DNA of 64,000 nt from Galeopsis tetrahit (taxonomy: Eukaryota; Streptophyta; Magnoliopsida; Lamiales; Lamiaceae): NCBI GenBank assembly GCA_963675135.1, contig OY776124.1, forward strand, positions 12,228,677 through 12,292,676, in the 5' to 3' direction. The notes under the pieces are model-generated. The model had not been told where the DNA came from, did not search any database, and was given only the letters and a program-made list of their open reading frames with translations. The translations under genes and the position numbers were made by a program. Numbering within the stretch: the first letter of the stretch is position 1; every line of letters begins with the position of its first letter. Below are positions 46,139-58,172 of this stretch, in pieces.

Positions 46139-47236
46139 AACGTTTTGGGCTCTGTAATTTAAATTAGAATTTAAATCTATTTACATTAAATTGATATTTG
46201 GATGGTAGAATTGTTAGATCTTTTTTGCAGGTATCCAATTATCATGGTTTTAATGTATGTTTTAATTTATGTTGTTTGAATGTGGTTTTTAATCTGATTC
46301 GGTCAGATTTGTTTTTCCCGTGAGAAAATCCACGGGTAGATTAGATTATTTAATTTGTAATAGACTAGTCTAGATGTTAGATTTATTTTTTGTAAATAAA
46401 TTGTAACGGATCAAAGACGAAGACCGTTGGACGGATTAAAGAATCGGAGGCGCACCCGGACGACCAAGCCACACGGGCCGGTTGTGGGCGTGGCGTGATT
46501 TTTTTTGTTGCGGCTGTGGGAGTACAAATTTCTTGTTTCTTCAAAACGAGAAAATTAAACCATGATAATTGGACGTGTTTGCCTAATTTGTGTTTAATTT
46601 TGTTTTGTTATTATGCTATGATTATTTGTTAATTTTGCATGAGGATTCGTGAAAAACCTCAAGTTTAAAAATTACTAAGTATGTTTTTTTAATCAAATTT
46701 ATTTAAGATAATAAATTGATTAAATGGCCTCCATAATTTATTTATTTGTGAAGTCTTTTGGCTACGCATTGGCAAACGCCTCTCTCCCTATCGGATAGGC
46801 CAAATGATAAGTTCACATGAATAAATTCCTTTAAGGATGATTGTGGATTATTACTAGTGGCGGTATGACCCTCCCATCGAGTGGCTTATTCAAAACAAAA
46901 TAATAGTCCTGTATTTAATTATGGTTATTACTTAGGTATAAAATTGATATATTAACTTCCAATCGGAGTCCCTGTCAATTTTATATGGCCAGGTTAAAGC
47001 CAACTATTAATTTTGAATTAAAGGTTTGTAACTGCTTTGTTTGTAACCTGCTTAAATGTATTTGAGTAAACGTTCACACTCATCGTGACTTGCTTAAATT
47101 GGTTTTAAGATGTTGGCTGATGTATGTTTATATCGGTTTTTGAGGTTTTTGATATAGTACATGTGATCAAATTATGTGATAATTTTTGTGTTAATAGGAT
47201 ATTAATACAAATTGTATATTTTATTCTCAGTTCAGC

Positions 47237-48060
47237 ATGTCGTCTCCTTTTAACCCACTGTTTAGTATACTTAAAGAAAATAAATTGGAAGGAGAGAATT
47301 ATGTGGATTGGAAAAGACATTTATTTATAGTCTTGACTGCACAACAGCATAAGTGGGTCCTTGATGAACCTAAACCCCCTGCCCCTACGGATGAGACGAA
47401 CCAAGAAGATAAGGAATATCATAAGGAGTGGATGAGATCTGATGAAATGGCTAGGTGTACCATCTTGGCTTCAATGTCAGATGTGTTGCAACACCAACAC
47501 CAAAACATGGAATCTGCTTCAGTTATTATGATGAACCTTAAGGAACTTTTTGCTCATCAGAATCGTACGGCTAGACAAATGACCATGAGAGATATGTTAT
47601 CATAGAAAATGGTCGAGGGAACGCCCGTGAGGGATCACGTTCTTAAGATGATGGGTTTCCTTAACAAACTTGAGATTCTTGGTGCTGAATTTGATGCGGA
47701 AACGCAGATCGATTTCGTAATCCATTCTCTACCGAAAAGTTTTGAGCAGTTCCAACTGAACTATACGATGAATGATCAAGAGTATACGTTGGCTCAGCTC
47801 TTGCAAGCTTTAGTTTCGGCTGAGATGTTAATGGGACCAAGGAACGAGCATACGACAATGTTGGCAAATGGTCCATCTTCTAATTCTACACCGAAAGGTG
47901 GAAAGAAGAAGAAGAAGGCAAATGGCCAGAAACAAGCTAATAATAAGGAAAAGATACCAATTGAGGGAGGTGTCAAGAAAAAGACCACTAAGGGAAAGTG
48001 CTTTAGTTGCGGTCTGAAAGGACATTGGAAGTCAGCCTGTACCAAGCCTAAGAAGGCTGG
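47237..48060 (+). pseudogene. Copia gag with one in-frame stop
   Basis: ATG 47237 opens MSSPFNPLFSILKENKLEGE, a normal copia gag start, with NYVDWKRHLFIVL and later FVIHSLPKSFEQF and NYTMNDQEYTLAQLL. The CCHC zinc knuckle is CFSCGLKGHWKSAC. TAG at 47603-47605 interrupts the frame after MRDMLS; the same frame resumes directly (KMVEGTPVRDHV). Gag forms the virus-like particle that packages the element RNA. Pol follows in the same frame without a gap. Confidence 0.9.
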
Positions 48061-51000
48061 TAAGCAAGGTAATTCTCACGCACTAGTAATTGAAACTTGT
48101 TTAGCGGTGTATTCTTCCTATTCGTGGGTGGTGGATACGGGAGCCACTGATCATGTTTGTTTCAATTTTCAGGGGTTCAAGCTAACTCGACAACTTAGTG
48201 GGAGTGAGATCATCATCACCATGGGCAATGCTACGAAAGTGGCGGCTGTTGCAGTGGGAGATGTGCAACTATCTTTTAGTGATAGAATTTTAGTTTTAAA
48301 AGACGTTCTTTATGTTCCGAGTTTTAGAAAGAATTTGATTTCAGTTTCTAAACTATTTTTGGATGGATATTCAGTTTCTTTTAATAAGAATGTCGTTATT
48401 TGTCGTAATGACGAGATTATCTGTTCGGGAGCATTGGTGAATAATCTTTATACTATTAATTGTGCACATTCCACACAAAATGAATCGTATAACACATCGA
48501 CTATTTCTAAGAAAAGAAAGCATTCTTCAGACATGAACGAAACACTTCTGTGGCATCTTAGACTTGGTCATATTAATCTAAGAAGGATTCAAAGGTTGGT
48601 GAATGACAGCTCGTTGGAATCACTCCAGGTTGAGCCGTTTCCAACCTGTGAATCATGTTTAGAGGGTAAAATGACCAAAAGAGCTTTTTGGGGCAAAGGG
48701 GAATAGAGCTAGTGAAGTGTTGGAACTCGTTCATACTGATGTATGTGGACCAATGTCAATTCAAGCAAAAGGTGGTTTTGAGTATTTCGTTACTTTTATC
48801 GATGATTACTCAAGATATGGATACATCTATCTAATGCGGCATAAGTCTGAGACCTTTGATAAATTCAAAGAGTTTAAGGCTGAAGCAGAAAAGCATAGGA
48901 AAAAGAGTATCAAGTTTCTACGATCAGATCGTGGAGGCGAATACCTCAGCAATGAATTTTTGGGCTACTTATCAGGTGAAGGGATTGTATCCCAATTAAC
49001 TGCACCCGGAACCCCCCAACAAAATGGAGTTGCAGAGCGAAGAAATCGAACTCTTTTAGAGATGGTCAGATCTATGATGAGTTATTCAGATTTACCTAAG
49101 TCGTTTTGGGGTTATGCCTTGGAAACAGCGACTTACATTCTAAATTTGGTACCTTACAAATCAGTTCCTAAAACCCCTACTGAATTGTGGACCGGGCGAA
49201 AGCCTAGTCTAAAACACATAAGAATTTGGGGGTGTCCTGCATACGTGTTGGACAAGGAAGCTGGAAAGTTAGACCCTCGTTCAGAATTAAGGCTGTTTGT
49301 AGGATATCCTAGAGGAACGACAGAGGGTTTATTCTATAGTTCAAAGGATCAGCGAATTGTGATAAGCACACATTCTAGATTCTTGGAAGAAAACTATATG
49401 AGTAATAGAAAGCCCAAGAGTGAGATTACCTTAAAAGAATTAAGAGGGCCAACTCCTATACCAAGTGTACAAGTAGATGTACCAAGAGATACACAAACAC
49501 AACCGGAACCTTGTCGTAGTGGGAGGGTTGTGAGACAACCTGAGCGATTCATGTTCGTGGGAGAGTCTTCGGACTTGGTCCCCGGAGAGGATGAATCTGA
49601 CCCCTGGACGTACGATGAGGCAATCCAAGATAATGATGCAGATTCTTGGCAAACTGCAATGGAAGCAGAAATGGGGTCTATGGATCATAACAAAGTGTGG
49701 GAGCTTGTGGAACCACCCAAAGGCATAAAGCCTATTGGATGCAAGTGGGTCTATAAGAGAAAAAGAGGATCAGATGGGAAGGTTGAAACCTTCAAAGCTA
49801 GACTAGTGGCAAAAGGATATACTCAAAAAGAGGGAATCTATTATGAGGAGACCTTTTCGCCTGTAGCTATGCTTAAGTCTATCCGTATTCTCTTGTCGAT
49901 TGCAGCTCACCTAGACTTTGAGATCTGGCAAATGGATGTCAAGACAGCTTTCCTAAATGGAAGTCTTGAACAAGAAATCTACATGCGCCAACCCGAAGGC
50001 TTCATTAAAAAATGCCAAGAGAATCTTGTATGCAAGCTTAAAAGGTCAATATATGGACTTAAGCAAGCATCGCGAGCTTGGAATCAATGTTTTGATCAGG
50101 TGATACAATCCTATGGATTTGATCAAAATGAGTTTGAGAGTTGTGTCTATAAGAAGTGTATCAGAACTGCCTTGGTATTCTTAGTATTATACGTAGACGA
50201 CATTCTGCTTATTGGAAACAATAAAAAGGTGTTGACAGACGTGAGGGTATAGTTGTCAAAACAGTTTGATATGAAGGATTTAGGAGAAGCTGGTCACATC
50301 CTTGGGATTAAGATTACTCGAGATCGCCAGAAAAGGATGATATGCTTATCCCAAACCTCATACATAGACACTATTTTGAAACGATTCAGCATGCAAAATT
50401 CCAAGAAAGGATTTGTTCCTTCCAGACATGGAATTCATCTATCTAAAGAGATGTGTCCTAAGACACAAAAGGAGATGGATGAGATGAGAAACATTCCATA
50501 TGCGTCGGCAGTTGGAAGCCTCATGTATGCAATGCTGTGCACGAGACCAGATATTTGTTTTGTTGTAGGCATGGTAGCAAGATATCAAAGTAACCCAGGG
50601 AAAGAACATTGGACTGCAGTTAAAACATTCTCAAGTATCTAAAAAGAACTCGAGATAGAATGTTAGTTTATCAGTCAGACGGTCTGTTTCCTGTAGGTTA
50701 TACAGACTCAGATTTCCAATCAGACATGGATTCTAGAAAATCTACCTCGGGTAGTGTGTTTTGTTTGGGGGGGGGGGGGGTGGAGCCATGACATGGAGAA
50801 GTGTGAAGCAGAAATGCATCGCTGATTCTACCATGGAAGCCGAATATGTAGCTGCTTGTGAAGCAGCGAAAGAAGCGGTTTGGCTTAAGAACTTCTTAGT
50901 GGACTTGGATGTGATTCCGAATTTGCCCAGCAGTATCACTATTTATTGCGATAATGATGGAGCAGTTGCAAATTCAAGGGAACCAAGAGCCCACAAGGCA

Positions 51001-51183
51001 AGCAAACACATTGAAAGGAAATACCATCTTATACGAGAAATCTTTAAGAGAGGAGACATAGTGGTGGCAAAGATCGCATCGGAAGACAACCTAGCTGATC
51101 CTTTCACAAAGGGTCTGCCTCAGAGTACATTCGAGAGACATGTAGAAGGAATGGGGGTCAAGTGCGTTGCCAAGTTGCTTTGA
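48061..51183 (+). pseudogene. Copia pol (protease, integrase, RT, RNase H) with three lesions
   Basis: The protease motif is VVDTGATDHV (near 48126). The pre-integrase region is LWHLRLGHINL...CESCLEGKM. A one-base excess in a T run (48685-48689) shifts the frame before integrase. Integrase residues are VHTDVCGPM, LRSDRGGEYL and NGVAERRNRTL. RT has KTAFLNGS, YGLKQASRAW and LYVDDILL. TAG at 50250-50252 stands where Trp is usual. A one-base deletion near 50622 precedes RNase H (YTDSDFQSD, STMEAEYVAA, YCDNDGAVA, EDNLADPFTKGLP). A 14-G run at 50767-50780 lies within RNase H. The end is TGA 51181-51183. All catalytic positions are intact apart from the frame lesions. Confidence 0.9.
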
Positions 51184-51258
51184 GTATAAGTGGGAGAATT
51201 TAATAGGACATGTAGAACATGGACGTGCTGTAGTATACTTAAAAGCAGACTTTGAGTA

Positions 51259-51269
51259 TAAGTGGGAGA
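51259..51269 (+). other. Polypurine tract before the 3' LTR
   Basis: AAGTGGGAGA lies directly before TGTTAGGG. The surrounding TGAGTATAAGTGGGAGA also occurs at 51181-51197, so the tract is duplicated about 70 bp apart. Confidence 0.75.
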
Positions 51270-51270
51270 T

Positions 51271-53733
51271 TGTTAGGGTTATACTGGCAAGTATGCTTTT
51301 AGTGCTACTTATGTATACAAACTGATTCTTGCACTTATAAATGAGAATAATATTTTTATCACTGGTTGCTTTAAATATAATGAATGTTAATTATTTATTG
51401 CATAAACGTTCAGATGTATTTTACATTGTAGACAATGTGGTGTGTAGAAGATCACAGAAGATCACATTGTCAGTTCCTTGTATATAAGTACAATTGATTC
51501 ACAACTTAGATGGAATTGAACAATCCATTGGTAGAAGTTGAGGTGTAAGGCTCGGATTGGTTTATCTTGACCAAGAGATTACACTAGTGCATTATGATGT
51601 GCTGAATAGGACCTATAGAGAGGTAATTCTTCTAGACTGACTTAAGGAATGAAGAATTAGACCTCAGTGGTTGTTGATTTTTTAATCTCTGTCACTTAAA
51701 TGGGATTGTCTATAGTTAAGAAGTATTGCTTTGATTTATTATGGGTAAAGAATCAATTTGATTCAATACTTTGTATTTTGGGCAATATTATTAATTACAG
51801 GACAGATTGCCAAAATTAATACAGAGAATCGTGTCTTGGAGTGTCAAGTTGATTATGTCCCCTTGGTGGGCTCAGAAGGTTTATCATATCAAATCTGATC
51901 AGTGGAATTTATTTCCGGTATGATAATAATGTTGAGCTGTCCTTACTCCGAGGAATAAAATATATTAATTAATTAAAGCATTCAGTAGCTTAAATTAATT
52001 GATGGACATTGAATCTTAAACACGGGAAATAATAACCGGGAGCCATATTTCGTAATATGGGTTAGGATGGATAGTGCAATATTAATTCTATAGTGGAATG
52101 AATTAATATTAATGGGCTGGAAAAATGTTGTGGCTCAATATTGATTTTTGGGCCCATTGGGAGGTCCAATCCTAATTCTCCTAAAGGCCCCTCAAGTAGC
52201 CCAATAAAAGTCTATTAATTAAGGAAATTAAAAGATAAGGATTAATTTTGTTGCAAGAAATTAGAGAGAGATATTTATGGAAAAAGATATATGGAAATAA
52301 GAGATTATTTCTATATAGACCTGTCAAAACGGGCCGGCGGGGCGGGACGGACCAAAACCGCAAAAGCCCGCCATTTGGTGGGGCGGGGCGGGCCAACCCG
52401 TTTGCAAGGCGGGCTACCAAAACCCCAACCCAAACCAAAAATAGGCGGGCCGCGGGTTTTGGCGGGCTAACTTTTTTTTTCTTTTTTTTACAAAATATTT
52501 ATTAAATTTATCAAGAAACATAAAAAATTACTGTATATATATTTATTTGTATAATATATTATAAATACATTAATAATATACCAATATATTAAAGTAATAT
52601 ACTTATATTTTATATACGATATAAAATAAAATAGGGTATTTATGAGTACAGAAAATGAAGAAAAAAGAAAAAAATAAAACTGCTTATATAATCTGTTATG
52701 CGCTAGAGTTTTTAATATTAGTTAGGTTTATTATATGTTGTTATTAAATAAAGTTGGATAGCTTAAGTGGTTAGAGCATCATTAGTCAAACAGTAAGTTC
52801 TTGAGTTCAATTGCATTATTTTTTAATTAAATATAATATTTTTAAAAAAAATCAAAAAATGGCGGGCCAGCCCGCCAAAGACCGCCCCAACCCGCCAAAA
52901 ACCGCAGCCCAAACGGGCCGGCCCGTCTGGGCCCGCCTCCTGGCGGGCTTGGAAAATCCTGGCCCAACCCACTATTTTTAGTGGCGGGGCGGCCTGGCCC
53001 AACGGGCCCAGCCCGTTTTGACGGCTCTATTTCTATATTATTCCAAGATAAATTGACCGGTCAATTTTTCTTTCTTGTAAGAGAAGAAACATAGATTCTC
53101 TCTTATAAAAGAAGAAGAAAAAAATTGGTACTCTGGAGACTAAGAAAAGAAAAAAAAAGATCTGTAATTTTCGAAATTACAGTGTGTGCAACAAGAGAAA
53201 ATTAATTCTTCCTTGAGAGTTAATAGTTCGTGAGATCTCCCACCGGGTCAACGGACTAGGACTTAGGGAATACTTGAGAAGGCAATTGGGTTGAAGTTGT
53301 TACTCTTCTCAACGATATCTCTCCGATTTAAAGGTAAACACGTAATCCCTTAGTTCCGCATGTTTAGGGATTTAATTATTTTACCGTACATTCATTACAT
53401 AAATTAGTTGATTTAATTTGTTTAAATTATGATATTAGATTTATGATAATTCATATTTAAATTACGTCCCAAATAGATCCGAGTAATTTTAAAGGAGTCT
53501 CAAAGGATTCCCGAGAGTCTCAAAAGATCCCCAGGGCATCTCAAAAGATTTTCGGGAGTCTCAAAGGATTCCTAGCGTGATGGTCCATAACCCACAAGTG
53601 TCAATAATTCCCCACAAAGGAGATGGGGAATGTGGTCCCATAATAATTTCCCACAAAGGAGTTGGGGACCACAAGATTTGGGGACCACATTGTTGGGGGA
53701 CTATTATTGGGTATTGGGATTACTTTCCCAACA
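51271..53733 (+). repeat. 3' LTR of the copia element, carrying a hAT insertion
   Basis: It matches the 5' LTR end to end, apart from about 20 substitutions, a few short indels and one 722-bp insertion including TSD. The LTR without the insertion is about 1741 bp. Confidence 0.95.
52316..53029. mobile_element. Non-autonomous hAT element in the 3' LTR, TSD TTTCTATA
   Basis: It begins TAGACCTGTCAAAACGGGCC and ends GCCCGTTTTGACGGCTCTA. The exact 8-bp TSD lies at 52308-52315 and 53030-53037. The empty site is preserved in the 5' LTR, which proves the boundaries. Both ends have GGCGGGCC-rich arrays and the centre is AT-rich. A tRNA-like stretch lies at 52752-52815 (TAGCTTAAGTGG and GAGTTCAATTGC). 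No transposase is present. Confidence 0.95.
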
Positions 53734-53738
53734 GTCGG

Positions 53739-54660
53739 ATATGAAGTTCAGCGATGCGCCACTGTCGATTAAGACCAGAACGTCGACGTTTCCGATTTGA
53801 CCCCGGAACTTAAGGGATTTCCCGCGTTCGCCCTTAGCCATTATGATCGGCCGACTCGTAGTCTCCATTTGATGAAGTTCGATTCGTTCCTCGTCTCCTG
53901 CTTCGTCTTCGGGTCCCTCGTCATAAATCGGCCCGTTGTCCTCCTCGTTCCCCCCGTTGTCTTCTCCGATGGGTAATGTCATGAACTTTGTCCCCGGACA
54001 CTTATGGTCCCATGTATATTTTTCGTTACAAGTGAAACATAAACCTTCTCGTCGGCGGCGACCGATCTCTTCGCTTGACAACTGTCCTCGGCGGTTGTTC
54101 GTCATGACCCCTTATTTGCTTGGCGTGGGTGTCGTGCTCGTTAAGGGAGTCGTACTCGTTCAGGGGGTCGTGTTGCTTGGGGCTGCCCCCCACGTTCTTG
54201 GGTTAAATGGTCGGCCATACAGCGACGATCCTCCCCTATTCGTCATTAGAGGTGGTTTCCTTGATCGGAGCAGTCTTTTCTGGTCGCCAAGGCGACTGCT
54301 TCGTGGAGGTCTTTTGGTTTCCACAGCTCGTCCCCAATTTCTGGTTTTAAGCCGGCCATAAAGATTCCTAGTACGGTGCTCTCCGGCCAGTGGGGTACTC
54401 GGTTGACTCCTCTTTCGAATTCTTTAAGGAACTCTTTGAAACTCCCCGTCTGTTTTATTCGGCCAAAGATTTTATTCTCGTCTTCGTACTGCGTATCGCC
54501 AAACCGAAGTAGGAGCCCCTCCCTGAAGCGTTCCCAATTTACCGATTTATGGTGACACGTTTGTTCAAACCACCTCCACCATTGCCTCGCCTCTCCCGTT
54601 AGGTAGTATGACGCGATCTTAACCGTGTCCTTGAATCGGGTGGAATTTACACGATTTAGA
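53739..54660 (-). pseudogene. Chromovirus gypsy: gag, zinc knuckle and protease start, truncated
   Basis: Minus-strand gag (54660-54246) shows VKIASYYLTGEARQWWRWFE and FLKEFERGVNRVP, then stops. The following segment (54105-53739) has a chromovirus-type zinc knuckle, CFTCNEKYTWDHKC, an acidic linker and the protease motif LIDSGASLNFIS. It is cut at 53738 by the copia element and continues at 44380. The gag N-terminus is cut at 54660 by the Athila LTR. A break between gag and the knuckle (54106-54245) is due to frame lesions. Confidence 0.85.
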
Positions 54661-56547
54661 TGCATATTTGAAGCTCATTTGATGTTGATTTCATTGAATT
54701 ATACAGTAAATATGATTGTTTAAGCCAAAATGAGAGAAAGGTTGTGTTTTGTCGATTGTGTAGGAAATACGATGGAATTTGGAGCAAAACACATACCACA
54801 AGTGATCGGGCCGGAAAGAGGAGTGCACGGTTGGATTCGTCTCGAAAAACGGAGTGGATTGGCCAAAGGAATCGAGTCAATCCGACATACGAGGCGAAAG
54901 TTATGCATGGAACGAGAAGAGGAAACTCGGTCGAGTGCGTCAACTCGGCCGAATCTGCAACTTTGAACTCTACTGCGCACTCGGCCGAGTGAGCCAACTC
55001 GGCCGAGTAAGGATGAATGCGTAGCTCCTGGAATCGGACATCACTCGACCGAGTAAGGTTACTCGACCGAATCTGCAATTTTGCACTTTACTGCGCACTC
55101 GGCCGAGTGAGCCAACTCGGCCGAGTAAGGTTGAATGCCGTAGCTACTGAAATTGAAGACCACTCGGCCGAGTGACCCTCACTCGGCCGAGTCTCGGCTG
55201 GAAAGAGTTGCTACACGCTTCTTAAGTGTTCCACTCGGCCGAGTGACCCCAACTCGGCCGAGTCACCCCATTTTCGGTGCCAAACTTGTATTTTCTCCAT
55301 TTTTGAGGGATCAACTTGCAATTATGCCATTCAAACCCTTCCCAAACACTATATAAACTCTATTTCTTAAAATCCAAAAGGGGGACTCCTTTTACAAGCA
55401 TTTTTCCACACACACATTCACATAGTTGTAGGTGTTCTTCATTTTTAGTTTAATTTCTTCAATAGATTAGATAGAATAGTGGTGTTTACTTCAAATCAAG
55501 CTACGATTATCATCGGGCATCGTCTATTACATCGTTTTGTAGCTAAATTCGTATGATCAAGGTGATATTACTCTACTTTGCAATTCAATTTGGTATTTTC
55601 TTAATTTCTTCAATCTCTTGTTATTTTATTATGAGTTTGATGTTATTTGTTGTTGTAGCCATGAGATTCTCTTCTAGAACCATGGGCTAATCCTCAATTG
55701 CCTTGGGTGTGGATGTTTTGATGAGAATTTAGTGTAATTGTGGATTAATTGCATGATTAGCTTATAATTTTGGTGTTTATGTTTCTAGAGTTGTACTTTG
55801 ATTGATTCATTTGGTTGATCAACCCTATTAGCAAGCATGTTCGATTATGTTTATTGCAACGAGAGTTGGGTAGCATGATTGGGAGTGTGAGTGTGAGCTT
55901 TGATCAATTGAATAGAAGTTAATTAGTAATTAGCTCACCCGAGAGGGGTGTTAATGGCTAGACCGACAACCTTAGACACTAAACGAATAGAGGTCGTCTA
56001 GGAGTTTGGTGAGAGGGCGTTTCATAAGCATTAGTAACCGTGTTGAAAGTGCTTATGCAACACTATCTTAGGAGCTTATGGTATTTGGTTAGATCCTATA
56101 ATTGCTAATCAATGCACTACGTTTACCTATGCCTTTCAAGGGGGTTTGCACACTTATGTGATAGCCTTTAGCTTAACCAAAATTTGTAGTAAAATCATGT
56201 AATTGGTTCACTAGTTCACTTAATTGCTCACAAAACGGAAACACCCGAGGCAATACACTTCCCTTGCACTTTCCAAAAGAAAGTTAGATAGATTGTCATT
56301 TCTTGTCACTAGTTCTTATTACTTTAGTTAATATAGTTTACTATTTTTGAGCTTATTCCCGAAAATCCAAAACACATCATTTAGTTACTACAATAACATG
56401 CCTACTTGTAACTTTAGGGATTCACTAGCACTCAATTAAGTCCTTGGAACGAAATTTTACTTGGTATACTTATCGTACTACTAACGAACCCATACGCTTG
56501 TGGGGATCGTATAGTTGTAAAAAGTGTGCAAAAATACATCCAAGTCA
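54661..56547 (+). mobile_element. Athila-type gypsy 5' LTR
   Basis: It begins TGCATATTTG, where the interrupted gag frame ends, and ends CAAGTCA directly before a tRNA-Asp-type PBS. A TATA box (TATATAAA, 55350-55357) is followed by a transcribed part rich in TTTCTTCAAT words. 54925-55265 contains about a dozen copies of the palindrome ACTCGGCCGAGT. No reading frame in it is convincing. Confidence 0.75.
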
Positions 56548-56548
56548 A

Positions 56549-56566
56549 TGGCGCCGCTGCCGGGGA
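56549..56566 (+). other. Primer-binding site, tRNA-Asp type
   Basis: TGGCGCCGCTGCCGGGGA differs at one position from the TGGCGCCGTTGCCGGGGA site typical of Athila/Tat gypsy elements. It identifies the lineage. Confidence 0.9.
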
Positions 56567-56687
56567 CTTAAGCGAGTGTTATTTGTGAAACTTAAAGTTT
56601 GTTGAGTGTTATTGATAGTAACATTTCTTTTTGTTATTTTATTTTAGTTCGTCTTTGTGGGCTTTGATACTTGTCTTTTGTAGGTGT

Positions 56688-56770
56688 ATGATCACAAGAT
56701 CTCGTGGAGGAAATTTGGAACCATTGGATCTTGAGATCGAGGCACACGCAAGAAGAAGGAATCGAAGTAG
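56688..56770 (+). pseudogene. Athila gag N-terminus, cut by a CACTA element
   Basis: ATG 56688 opens MITRSRGGNLEPLDLEIEA, which matches the usual Athila gag start (TRS...GNL.PLD.EIE). After 27 residues the frame enters the CACTA terminus at 56771. The rest of the element is not seen in the window. Confidence 0.75.
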
Positions 56771-57860
56771 CACTACAGAAAATTTGAGAAATCGCGACGA
56801 CAACAATTCGTCATAAAAGCATCATTTTTCGTCAAAAAATGTGATTGACGACGATTTTTCACTGTCGCAAAGATGGTCGCCATAGGTGCGTCGCATTAGG
56901 TAAATGTGACTTTATTTGAATTCGTCATCAAAAGTCATCTTTTGGTGACGCTAAAGTTCATCGTCGCTATATTATTGATCTATGGTGACGAATAAAGCGT
57001 CACATTTGACACTTAATTTTGTCACTAAATATGATATTTCGTCACTAAAAGTTCAACTTTAAATGACGTTTTGATTTTTTGTCACTAAAATATTAATTTT
57101 TAGCGACGATTATCCACATCATATCAACCTTTTAAAATTGTAATGACGTAATTTTCGTCACAAATAGATTAATTATTTCGTCGTAATTCATATAGTTCGT
57201 CACCAGATAGTTCAACCTTACATGACGAATTGATTTATTGTCACTAAAATATTAATTTGAAGTGACGATTTTTTCCATTTTCTACCCCATTTGTCAAATT
57301 TTAGTGACAACATTATCGTCACAATTAAATGAATAATTTCGTCACCTTTTATATTGTTCGTCACCAAAGAATAACACTTTAGTGACAAAATTTTAATTGT
57401 TTTTATATATATGTATATATAATGACGACACAATGCGTAACGAAAGGGTAATATTCAGTGACAAAATATTTTTGATCACTAAATAGCGTAGAAATTGTGA
57501 CATAACATTTTTGTCATAAGAAATATTATTTAGTGACGAATATGATAATTGTCACTAAATTTGTAGATATAATGACAACATATATTTCGTCTTCATTTAA
57601 ATATTTCATCACAAAAGAATTACGCTATTGTTACAGATTTTTTTATTATCATCATATGTACACATATATAATGACAACATAATTTGTCATTAAATAATAA
57701 TATTTTAGTGACGAAATAGAAATCGTCATGAAAAAAATAGGGGGTTATGACGTCTATTGTCATTACTTATTAGTACACAGTGACAAATTTTTTTTGTCAT
57801 TAATTCCATTTTTATCGTAACTAATAAATTATCATAAAATAATTTTTTTATTGAGATTTT
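56771..57860. mobile_element. CACTA element left end with CGTCACTAAA arrays
   Basis: It begins CACTACAGAAAATTTGAGAA and is followed by over 1 kb of CGTCACTAAA/TTTAGTGACG and related motifs in both orientations. The array fades near 57850, followed by a TA microsatellite (57868-57896). I found no GTAGTG right end, so the right end is outside the window or lost. A transposase fragment lies 300 bp further on. Confidence 0.75.
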
Positions 57861-57865
57861 GATTG

Positions 57866-57902
<37 letters not shown>

Positions 57903-58172
57903 ATAGATTAAAAATATTATCGTAATGAACTAATTTAATTAATTAATTATAATAAATAAATATTTACATTGACCACTAAATTAAAAATGGTAAATAAATT
58001 TAAATTGTATTATAAGATAAAAAATGCTACAATGAACTTAATTGTTTCAAAAGTCAAAAGCAATAAACATAAGAATAAATATAAATGTAAGGAATGTTCT
58101 CCTAAATCTTAAAAATTTATCCCTTTCTCGACCAATAAATCATAAGTTTGGTCATGGTGTATTTTATATCAC

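Larger units (their letters stand above)
44386..53733 (+). mobile_element. Complete copia element, 9.3 kb, TSD GTCGG
   Basis: It begins TGTTAGGGTTATACTGG and ends CTTTCCCAACA. GTCGG flanks at 44381-44385 and 53734-53738. It contains 5' LTR, PBS, gag-pol, PPT and 3' LTR in order. It interrupts the protease region of the minus-strand gypsy element. The two LTRs differ at roughly 20 positions by eye over about 1.74 kb (hAT insertion excluded), so insertion is fairly recent. The reading frames are nevertheless damaged. Confidence 0.95.

Noticed and set aside
54656..55078. Minus-strand 140-codon frame through the CTCGGCCGAG array
   Set aside because: The frame is open because of the palindromic array inside the Athila LTR and overlaps the plus-strand promoter region.
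56771..57860. Centromeric satellite
   Set aside because: The repeated CGTCACTAAA words are short, bidirectional and irregularly spaced, and start at a CACTA terminus.
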